From positions 30,197-42,469 of the forward strand of contig DFYK01000134.1 in assembly GCA_002383605.1 (NCBI GenBank): 12,273 nt of DNA. The letters run 5' to 3'. Each line of letters starts with the position of its first letter. The stretch's first letter is position 1. Below are positions 6,398-12,273 of the stretch, piece by piece. The notes below the pieces were generated by a model, which saw nothing but the letters and a program-made list of their open reading frames with translations, was not told where the DNA came from and ran no database searches. Source of the stretch: Proteiniphilum sp. UBA4084. GTDB taxonomy: Bacteria; Bacteroidota; Bacteroidia; Bacteroidales; Dysgonomonadaceae. The position numbers and the translations under genes are program-made.

Positions 6398-8038
6398 ATG
6401 GATTCAGAGAAGAAAGTGAGGACATGGCTCCCCTTGTGGATCGGTATCGGGATTGCTTTGGGTATATTTATCGGAAGCAAGTATGGCCAGTTCGGAAACT
6501 CGGGGACCTCGCAGGGTTCCGGGAAGATTGATGCCGTATTGAACTATGTCCGTGAGTCTTACGTTGATACGGTCAATATGCGTCAGCTTGTGGAGGATGC
6601 TTTGCCCAACATCATCCAGCAACTGGATCCACACTCAGAGTATTTCTCGGCAGCCGATATGAAACGGGTAAACGAAGACCTGGAGGGACATTTTTCCGGT
6701 ATCGGCGTTAGCTTTTATGTGTTAAGGGATACCATTGTCGTGACAAGCATTGTTCCGGGCGGACCGTCGGAAGCAGCCGGCATCACGCCCTGGGACAGAA
6801 TTGTGACGGTGAATGATACGGTGGTAGCAGGGATAAAAATTAATAATGAAGAGGTACTGAAGAGGTTGCGTGGCGAAAAAGGATCTGAAGTAAAACTGGG
6901 TGTCAGGCGAGCGAATGAGGATCGCCTTGTAGAAATCGCTGTCACCCGTGGCGACATTCCCATGAACAGCGTAAACGCGGCCTACATGCTGACAGACAAA
7001 ATAGGCTTTATTAAACTTGGGAGAAACTTTGGCTTTAATACTTTCAGTGAATTTATATCTGCCATTTCCAAATTAAAAAACCAGGGTGCCCGCTCTTTTT
7101 TGATCGATCTACGGGGTAATACCGGCGGATCACTTGACATTGTGGTCGCCATGGTAAACGAATTTCTACACAAAGGAGATCTTATTGTATATGCTGAAGG
7201 GCGCAGTTTCCCGCGTACCGATAATTATGCCAACGGATCGGGTACCTGTAAGGAAGACGATGTCATTATTCTCGTAGACGAGTTGAGTGCCTCCGCCAGT
7301 GAAATATTTGCCGGTGCTATTCAGGATCACGACAGAGGGTTGGTGATAGGCAGGCGTACCTTTGGTAAGGGATTGGTTCAAAGCCAACGGAATTTTCCGG
7401 ATGGATCGGCGGTAAGACTTACCGTGGCCCGGTATTACACCGCTTCGGGAAGGTCCATACAGCGGGGTTATGAAAAAGGGAAGTACGATGAATATGAGAT
7501 GGATGCCATCAACCGTTTTCTGGAAGGAGATTATATCAATGTGGATACAGCTTCGAACAATCATCTGACTCCCTATAAAACTTTGGGAGGCAGAACGGTT
7601 TACGGTGGCGACGGCATTATGCCCGATATTTTCGTCGCACGAGACACCACCGGGATTAATTCATATTATAATGCCGTGGTTAATAATCGGCTGGATGAGC
7701 GTTATTCTATGATCTACTCAGATATGTACAGGGAACGGTTAGGTAGTTTTGAATCCTGGCAGGAGTTGTATAAATATCTACGACAGCAACCTCTTCTATT
7801 AAACCTTGCAAGCTTTGCCGACAATAACGGCATCAGGAGAAGGCCATACTACATTCAGGAATCCGGCGAGTTACTGGAAAATGCAATGTATGCTTATATT
7901 GTACGTAACTTTTTTGGCGAAGAAGCATTTTGGGCAGCATACTATAAGGAGGATCCCCTGATTAAAAAGGGTGTTGAGTTAATAGAAAAGGGTAAAACAT
8001 CCCAGGATGCAGTCACAAATGAGGAATACAGGAACTGA
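6398..8038 (+). CDS. S41 family C-terminal processing protease (Prc/CtpA-like)
   Basis: This is a 546-residue envelope protease that trims proteins from exposed C-termini. One hydrophobic segment (about 10-29) anchors it in the inner membrane with the remainder in the periplasm. LDPHSEYFS (76-84) opens the conserved region, a PDZ domain covers about 93-183, and DLRGNTGG is at 237-244. The catalytic Ser299 in SASASE and Lys324 in FGKG have the same 25-residue spacing as E. coli Prc S452/K477. A roughly 170-residue C-terminal extension after the core is of unknown function. ATG 6398 is chosen over the adjoining TTG 6395 because AAAGGA lies just upstream, one of the few good ribosome-binding sites here. 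It follows the deaminase by 17 bases in the nadC operon. Confidence 0.95.
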   Translation: MDSEKKVRTWLPLWIGIGIALGIFIGSKYGQFGNSGTSQGSGKIDAVLNYVRESYVDTVNMRQLVEDALPNIIQQLDPHSEYFSAADMKRVNEDLEGHFSGIGVSFYVLRDTIVVTSIVPGGPSEAAGITPWDRIVTVNDTVVAGIKINNEEVLKRLRGEKGSEVKLGVRRANEDRLVEIAVTRGDIPMNSVNAAYMLTDKIGFIKLGRNFGFNTFSEFISAISKLKNQGARSFLIDLRGNTGGSLDIVVAMVNEFLHKGDLIVYAEGRSFPRTDNYANGSGTCKEDDVIILVDELSASASEIFAGAIQDHDRGLVIGRRTFGKGLVQSQRNFPDGSAVRLTVARYYTASGRSIQRGYEKGKYDEYEMDAINRFLEGDYINVDTASNNHLTPYKTLGGRTVYGGDGIMPDIFVARDTTGINSYYNAVVNNRLDERYSMIYSDMYRERLGSFESWQELYKYLRQQPLLLNLASFADNNGIRRRPYYIQESGELLENAMYAYIVRNFFGEEAFWAAYYKEDPLIKKGVELIEKGKTSQDAVTNEEYRN

Positions 8039-8074
8039 CGAGCGAACAATCGTTGGTTGAAATACAACATTATG

Positions 8075-8100
8075 AACTGAGAATTGTTTATTCTTCAGTT
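8075..8100 (+). promoter_or_regulatory. Stem-loop between the protease and dehydratase genes
   Basis: Bases 8075-8084 (AACTGAGAAT) pair with 8090-8100 (ATTCTTCAGTT) in a 10-bp stem with one bulged T and a 5-base loop. No T-run follows, so it is not a standard terminator. It could be an RNA-processing or leader structure. The 99-base gap holds no perfect TAnnTTTG box. Confidence 0.35.
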
Positions 8101-8137
8101 TACCATAGATTGGATTAAAATAAAAGTTACTTTTTTT

Positions 8138-10087
8138 ATGAGTGATTTGATTCAGAACTTTTTGTCAAACAGGGTGCTTTCGCGTTTTACAATCCTGATA
8201 ATTGATCTTCTTATGATCATGTTTTCGTGCCTGTCCATGTATTTTGTGAGATACGGACTTGTCGGCCTGACCCAGGATGTGAAAACGGATGGTCTTGTAA
8301 TCTGTCTGATACTGATTCTTTTTAATACCATCACATTTATTTCATTCCGCACATTCAGTGGTATACTGCGTTTCTCTTCATTCCCCGATTTACTGCGGAT
8401 AGTTTATGCCCTTGGTTTGGGTTATGCCCTTACCTTCATGGTTGTGCTGGTGTTGAGAAAATTAGATCCCGAATTCAATCTTACCAATGTGACATTTGTT
8501 GCCATATTCATGCTGAATATCTTTTTGATGACTTTTTCGCGAATTCTTGTGAAGGAGGTTTATGAAGAAATCACAGGCAGTACGGTCAAACCGGTGAATG
8601 TGTTTATTTACGGAACCAAGCAGGCCGGCGTCAGCGTGGCCAAGGCGTTGAAAGGGAACAATGAATTCAATTATCGGGTTTTGGGTTTTATTTCCGATGA
8701 GAATTACATGATTGGCAAGAACTTAATGGGAGTTACCATCCACGCAAATAACCAATACCTTTTCAGTACCCTGGAGAGCAAGGATGTGAAGACAATCATC
8801 GTCTCTCCGCAGAAGATGGAAGAAATTAAAAACTCCAATCTGCTGGCAAATTTTGTGGATAATAATATCGCGCTGTTGACCACTGTTCCAATCAACGAAT
8901 GGAATGGTACACTCACGAGTAAGGAGCAACTGAAAGACGTACAAATAGAAGACTTGTTGCCTCGCGATCCCATTCATATTAATATGAGGGAGATTGCTTC
9001 CAATATAGAAGGCCGACGGGTGCTGGTCACCGGTGCAGCCGGGTCTATCGGAAGTGAGATCGTCAGGCAGGTGGCATCGTTCAATCCCTACAGCATCACC
9101 CTGATTGACCAGGCTGAAACGCCACTGCATGATATGAGGCTTGAGTTGCAGGAAAAATGGAGGGAGTTGCCCACCGAGATTGTGGTGGCCGATATCAGCA
9201 ACAAGTCCCGCATGGAGACAATATTTTCAAAAACAAGACCCCAATATATTTTTCATGCGGCAGCCTATAAGCATGTCCCCATGATGGAAGATAACGTGTC
9301 GGAATCGATTCAGACCAACATTTTGGGAGCCAAGATTGTGGCAGATCTGGCCGTAAAGTATAATGCTGATAAATTTGTGATGATCTCCACCGACAAAGCA
9401 GTGAATCCCTCCAATGTCATGGGTTGCTCCAAGCGTATTTGTGAGATCTACGTGCAGGCTTTGGCCAAGCACATCGAAAAGAGCGGTCAGACCTCGACTC
9501 AGTTTATCACTACCCGTTTTGGAAACGTATTGGGATCGAATGGTTCAGTCATCCCCCTGTTCAGGGAACAGATCAAACATGGTGGGCCGGTTACCGTAAC
9601 ACACCCTGAAATCATCCGTTATTTTATGACCATCCCCGAAGCATGCCAGCTGGTACTGGAGGCAGGAGCAATGGGTAAGAACGGAGAGATTTATATTTTT
9701 GATATGGGCAAGCCGGTGAAAATACTGGACCTGGCCAAGCGGATGATTCGTTTGTCGGGATCGAAGGATATCAAAATTGAATTCACCGGGCTAAGGCATG
9801 GAGAGAAACTCTATGAAGAGTTGCTGAATAAGGCGGAACATACCAAACCTACCTATCACGAGAAAATTATGATTGCCGATGTGCGTGAATATGAGTATGA
9901 GGAGATAAACCACAACGTCAATGCCCTGATACAGGTTTCATACGATTATGACGATATGCGCACGGTGAAGGCCATGAAAAGAATGGTACCCGAATTCCGG
10001 AGCATCAATTCACCTTTTGAAGCCGTTGACAGCCTGTTGAATAACATGCCGAAAGAGGCAGTGATCGTGTCACAACCCAGGCAATAG
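8138..10087 (+). CDS. CapD/FlaA1-type membrane nucleotide-sugar 4,6-dehydratase
   Basis: This 649-residue protein probably dehydrates UDP-GlcNAc to the 4-keto-6-deoxy sugar for capsule, O-antigen or glycoprotein glycans, as in PglF and WbpM. The N-terminus has about four membrane helices (roughly 15-40, 52-72, 85-106, 117-136). A first Rossmann-like domain starts at VFIYGTKQAG (155-164). A second, catalytic domain has TGAAGSIGSE (298-307) for NAD(P) binding, HAAAYKHVP (373-381) and STDKAVNPSNVMG (417-429). The usual Tyr of the YxxxK pair is Met428, with Lys432 kept and Thr418/Asp419/Lys420 nearby, the arrangement of this dehydratase family. ATG 8138 is chosen over TTG 8084, since the protein then starts MSDLIQN just before the first helix. 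No other glycan genes adjoin, which suggests a general precursor role. Confidence 0.93.
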   Translation: MSDLIQNFLSNRVLSRFTILIIDLLMIMFSCLSMYFVRYGLVGLTQDVKTDGLVICLILILFNTITFISFRTFSGILRFSSFPDLLRIVYALGLGYALTFMVVLVLRKLDPEFNLTNVTFVAIFMLNIFLMTFSRILVKEVYEEITGSTVKPVNVFIYGTKQAGVSVAKALKGNNEFNYRVLGFISDENYMIGKNLMGVTIHANNQYLFSTLESKDVKTIIVSPQKMEEIKNSNLLANFVDNNIALLTTVPINEWNGTLTSKEQLKDVQIEDLLPRDPIHINMREIASNIEGRRVLVTGAAGSIGSEIVRQVASFNPYSITLIDQAETPLHDMRLELQEKWRELPTEIVVADISNKSRMETIFSKTRPQYIFHAAAYKHVPMMEDNVSESIQTNILGAKIVADLAVKYNADKFVMISTDKAVNPSNVMGCSKRICEIYVQALAKHIEKSGQTSTQFITTRFGNVLGSNGSVIPLFREQIKHGGPVTVTHPEIIRYFMTIPEACQLVLEAGAMGKNGEIYIFDMGKPVKILDLAKRMIRLSGSKDIKIEFTGLRHGEKLYEELLNKAEHTKPTYHEKIMIADVREYEYEEINHNVNALIQVSYDYDDMRTVKAMKRMVPEFRSINSPFEAVDSLLNNMPKEAVIVSQPRQ

Positions 10088-10099
10088 AAGCGATTTTTA

Positions 10100-11935
10100 T
10101 TATTTCAGGTTCCCCTGCATGTCGCACAATTTTGTGTAGTACCCTCCCTGCGCATACAAGGAAGTGTGTTGTCCCCACTCAACAATTTGTCCATCCTTCA
10201 TTACGTATATTTCATCCGCGTTTTTTATCGTGGATAGCCGATGCGCAATCACAATGGTGGTGCGGTTTTTCATCAGGTTGTCCAAGGCCTCCTGCACAAG
10301 TTTCTCAGAGTTGGTATCGAGCGCAGAGGTGGCTTCATCCAGAATCAGGATTTCCGGGTTCTTCAGAATGGCACGGGCAATGCTGATGCGCTGTCGTTGA
10401 CCGCCGGAGAGTTTTCCACCCCTGTCGCCGATGTTGGTGTTATATCCCCTTTCGGTTGCCATGATAAAGTCGTGCGCATTGGCAATCTTTGCTGCTTCCA
10501 CTACCTGACTTTCGGTAGCTCGGGTAACACCAAAAGCGATGTTGTTGTAAAAGGTGTCGTTAAAGAGGATGGCTTCCTGATTCACGTACCCGATCAGCGA
10601 TCTCAAATCCCGCAACTTCACATCTTTGATGTTGATATCATCGATAAAAATGCCGCCTTGCTGGATATCGTAAAAACGTGGCAGGAGATCGGCGAGGGTC
10701 GATTTACCGGAGCCCGACTGGCCGACAAACGCAATGGTTTTCCCTTTCTCAATGGTCAGTTGTACATCCCGGAGTACCCAGTCGGATTGGTATTTAAACC
10801 ACACCTCTTTGTATTGAATGTGTTTGTGGAAAGTGATTGGTGATGGCTGTACCGGTTCTGATATGGGATTTTCAGCCTCCAGTATCTTGTCTATTCGTTC
10901 CATTGACGCCAGTCCGCGTTGTACCGCATAGGCCGATTTAGACAACTCCTTGGCCGGATTAATGATGCTGTAGAATATTGTCAGGTAGTAAATAAAGGTG
11001 GCTGCGTCAATGACGCCGTTTCCGTCCAGAATCAAAGAACCTCCAAACCAGAGTACGATGGCAATCGTGAGGGTTCCCAGGAACTCACTCATGGGATGAG
11101 CAAGCTGTTGCCTGCGTGCAATGCGGTTCGACATCCTTCTGAACGTGTTGCTGCCGGCCTGAAACCGGTCGGATATTTTGTTCTCCGCGTTAAATGCTTT
11201 GATGATGCGAAGGCCACTCAATGTCTCCTCAACCTGCGACATCAGCTCTCCCCACTTATTTTGGGCCTCGAAAGAGCTTCTTTTAAGCGATCGTCCCACT
11301 CTTCCCATAACAAAACCCATCACGGGGAGGACGATCAATACAAACAACGTAAGTTGCCAGCTCAGGATGGTCATTGTGGTCAGATAAATGAGAATGAGGA
11401 TCGGATTTTTGAAAAGCATATCGAGAGAACTCATCACCGAGTTCTCCACCTCATTCACATCGCCCGATATCCTTGCCAGGATATCTCCTTTCCGCTCCTC
11501 GGTAAAAAAACCGATGGGCAGGGTGAGAATTTTGTCGTTTATTTGGTTACGGATATCTTTTACCACACCAGTTCTGATTGGAATAATAAAGTAGGAGCCA
11601 AAATAAGCGGTTCCGGTTTTTAACAAGGTCATTACTACAAGTACCACTGCAAGCATCATCAGGGCAAAACTGCTCCCATATGTATCAATCAGCTGAGTAA
11701 CATACCAGTTCACATTATTCAACGCAGTATCTATCAGCGAAGAGTCGGTATTGCGCCATGGGATGAATGAATAGGTTGCTGTATTTACCTTAAACAGCAC
11801 CTGCAGGATGGGAATGATGGTAGCGAGCGAAAATACGTTAAGTACGGCCGTCAGGATGTTGAAAGTAAATGTAAGAAACAGATATTTCCGGTAAGGAGGC
11901 AAAAAACGCTTTAAAATATAGATGATACCCTTCAT
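10100..11935 (-). CDS. MsbA-like ABC exporter (fused permease and ATPase)
   Basis: This 611-residue half-transporter works as a homodimer to export a hydrophobic or lipid-linked substrate; an MsbA-type lipid flippase role is possible but unproven. The transmembrane domain covers about 18-335 with around six helices. The ATPase domain (about 370-605) has Walker A GQSGSGKS (405-412), Q-loop Gln453, signature LSGGQ (509-513), Walker B ILILDE (529-534), D-loop SALD and switch His565. All residues needed for ATP hydrolysis are present. The ATG at 11935 directly follows a TTG and has a purine-rich GAGAGAAG site 5 bases upstream, which supports it. The gene is convergent with the dehydratase, their stops 12 bases apart with no obvious hairpin between. 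Confidence 0.95.
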   Translation of the reverse strand: MKGIIYILKRFLPPYRKYLFLTFTFNILTAVLNVFSLATIIPILQVLFKVNTATYSFIPWRNTDSSLIDTALNNVNWYVTQLIDTYGSSFALMMLAVVLVVMTLLKTGTAYFGSYFIIPIRTGVVKDIRNQINDKILTLPIGFFTEERKGDILARISGDVNEVENSVMSSLDMLFKNPILILIYLTTMTILSWQLTLFVLIVLPVMGFVMGRVGRSLKRSSFEAQNKWGELMSQVEETLSGLRIIKAFNAENKISDRFQAGSNTFRRMSNRIARRQQLAHPMSEFLGTLTIAIVLWFGGSLILDGNGVIDAATFIYYLTIFYSIINPAKELSKSAYAVQRGLASMERIDKILEAENPISEPVQPSPITFHKHIQYKEVWFKYQSDWVLRDVQLTIEKGKTIAFVGQSGSGKSTLADLLPRFYDIQQGGIFIDDINIKDVKLRDLRSLIGYVNQEAILFNDTFYNNIAFGVTRATESQVVEAAKIANAHDFIMATERGYNTNIGDRGGKLSGGQRQRISIARAILKNPEILILDEATSALDTNSEKLVQEALDNLMKNRTTIVIAHRLSTIKNADEIYVMKDGQIVEWGQHTSLYAQGGYYTKLCDMQGNLK

Positions 11936-12002
11936 CAATTCTTCTCTCTTTATATGATGTATATCGATTGGCTAAATAAACAGCCATTTTTTAATTTCTC
12001 TG

Positions 12003-12010
12003 CGAAGATA
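12003..12010 (-). promoter_or_regulatory. Candidate -7 box for the ABC exporter
   Basis: On the minus strand this reads TATCTTCG, followed by CA. It is one base off TAnnTTTG and matches the common Bacteroidota form TATCTTTGCA except for one T to C. It predicts a leader of roughly 60 bases. No clear TTG is found at -33. Confidence 0.35.
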
Positions 12011-12137
12011 CGCATAAAATATAATTCGACAGATTTAAATTGGCCGTTTATTTCGGTTGTTTATTGTATCTGACGACACCGCTACGATTGGCGTCAAGGG
12101 CAGGGAAAAATGGTTTTTGCCAATAGCTTTTCAAATT

Positions 12138-12174
12138 CGACTAAAAAAATGATTTTTTCTTCAGATCTTAGTCG
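12138..12174. repeat. Inverted repeat with 7-base arms
   Basis: CGACTAA (12138-12144) is mirrored by TTAGTCG (12168-12174) around 23 bases. The enclosed stretch has its own A/T hairpin (six As at 12144-12149 facing six Ts at 12153-12158). It could be a transcript structure or a protein-binding site. Confidence 0.4.
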
Positions 12175-12202
12175 TCTGGGAGTCTTGACTTTGCGATAAG
12201 AG

Positions 12203-12239
12203 GCGAAAAAAAGTTGAAAAAAACATCGATTTTTTTCGC
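12203..12239. repeat. Inverted repeat with perfect 10-base arms and A/T tracts
   Basis: GCGAAAAAAA (12203-12212) is mirrored exactly by TTTTTTTCGC (12230-12239) around a 17-base loop. Inside the loop GAAAAAAA (12216-12223) repeats the same octamer found at 12205-12212, 11 bases on. The element is symmetrical in base content, so it could end transcripts on either strand or act as bent DNA. Confidence 0.45.
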
Positions 12240-12273
12240 AGAATAGCTTGCACAGTAAAAAAACAAACCCTAT

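Larger units (their letters stand above)
11936..12273. other. Gene-free right-hand interval upstream of the ABC exporter
   Basis: I see no convincing coding frame in these 338 bases. The part nearest the exporter (11936-12010) holds its leader and a candidate promoter. The stretch 12071-12124 is richer in GC and contains short inverted repeats (TGACG 12071-12075 with CGTCA 12092-12096; ATTGGC 12087-12092 with GCCAAT 12119-12124). From 12138 on it is dominated by A and T tracts and two longer inverted repeats. It may include the leader or terminator of a gene beyond the window or an unannotated small RNA. It matches no RNA family I know. Confidence 0.6.

Noticed and set aside
7166..7564. Minus-strand reading frame of about 132 codons
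   Set aside because: It is antisense to the catalytic domain of the S41 protease and shows no independent signs of being a gene.
8110..8135. Promoter for the dehydratase from TTG 8110-8112 and TACTTTTT 8128-8135
   Set aside because: The spacing is only 15 bases, shorter than usual, the box is imperfect, and the transcript would begin at or past the ATG.
10088..10130. Bidirectional terminator between the dehydratase and ABC exporter
   Set aside because: Only a 4-bp stem (CAGG/CCTG, about 10115-10126) is visible and it lacks a T-run on either strand, too weak to annotate.
10241..11623. Two open plus-strand frames of about 200 and 234 codons
   Set aside because: Both are antisense to the ABC exporter, whose Walker, signature and switch motifs are intact. 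They lack family-like features.
1..12273. CRISPR array, toxin-antitoxin pair, prophage or defence island
   Set aside because: No spaced direct repeats, phage or transposase motifs, or known defence domains were found. All sizeable genes fit housekeeping or envelope functions.

Overview
The window looks like ordinary chromosome from a member of Bacteroidota, probably Bacteroidales. Four things suggest this: perfect or near-perfect copies of the Bacteroidota -7 promoter box TAnnTTTG upstream of several genes, starts that mostly lack a good Shine-Dalgarno sequence, moderate GC content (judged by eye), and protein versions typical of the group. The group is an inference; a family or genus cannot be named safely from this sequence.

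Layout. (1) 1-135: a complete tRNA-Leu(UAA) and a strong terminator hairpin, one arm of which is also the 3' coding end of nhaA. (2) 112-2057, minus strand: pepE (dipeptidase E), then nhaA (Na+/H+ antiporter), probably one transcript. (3) 2058-2834: a compact divergent promoter pair, then on the plus strand an AlkD-like HEAT-repeat protein with a GTG start. (4) 2831-4887, minus strand: rlmH (23S rRNA pseudouridine-1915 methyltransferase), an exported alpha/beta hydrolase, and a 61-residue two-helix membrane protein, tightly packed and probably co-transcribed. (5) 4888-5091: a divergent control region with two facing -7 boxes 13 bp apart, a palindrome over one of them, and a hairpin in each leader. 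(6) 5092-8038, plus strand: an operon of nadC (NAD synthesis), a dCMP/cytidine deaminase, and an S41 C-terminal processing protease, with gaps of 8 and 17 bases. (7) 8138-10087, plus strand: a membrane-bound CapD/FlaA1-type nucleotide-sugar 4,6-dehydratase. (8) 10100-11935, minus strand: an MsbA-like exporter with fused membrane and ATPase domains, convergent with the dehydratase. (9) 11936-12273: 338 bases with no gene seen, holding a candidate promoter, several inverted repeats and closely spaced A/T tracts.

Most of the genes are housekeeping: RNA modification, NAD and pyrimidine metabolism, envelope proteolysis, surface glycan precursor synthesis, export and ion balance. No mobile element, CRISPR array, toxin-antitoxin pair, phage gene or recognisable defence system was found, and nothing here makes a convincing new biological system. 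The points most worth a second look are regulatory: the rlmH/nadC interval, the structured A-tract region at the right edge, and the terminator that doubles as nhaA coding sequence. The AlkD-like protein may also lack the usual active-site tryptophan.
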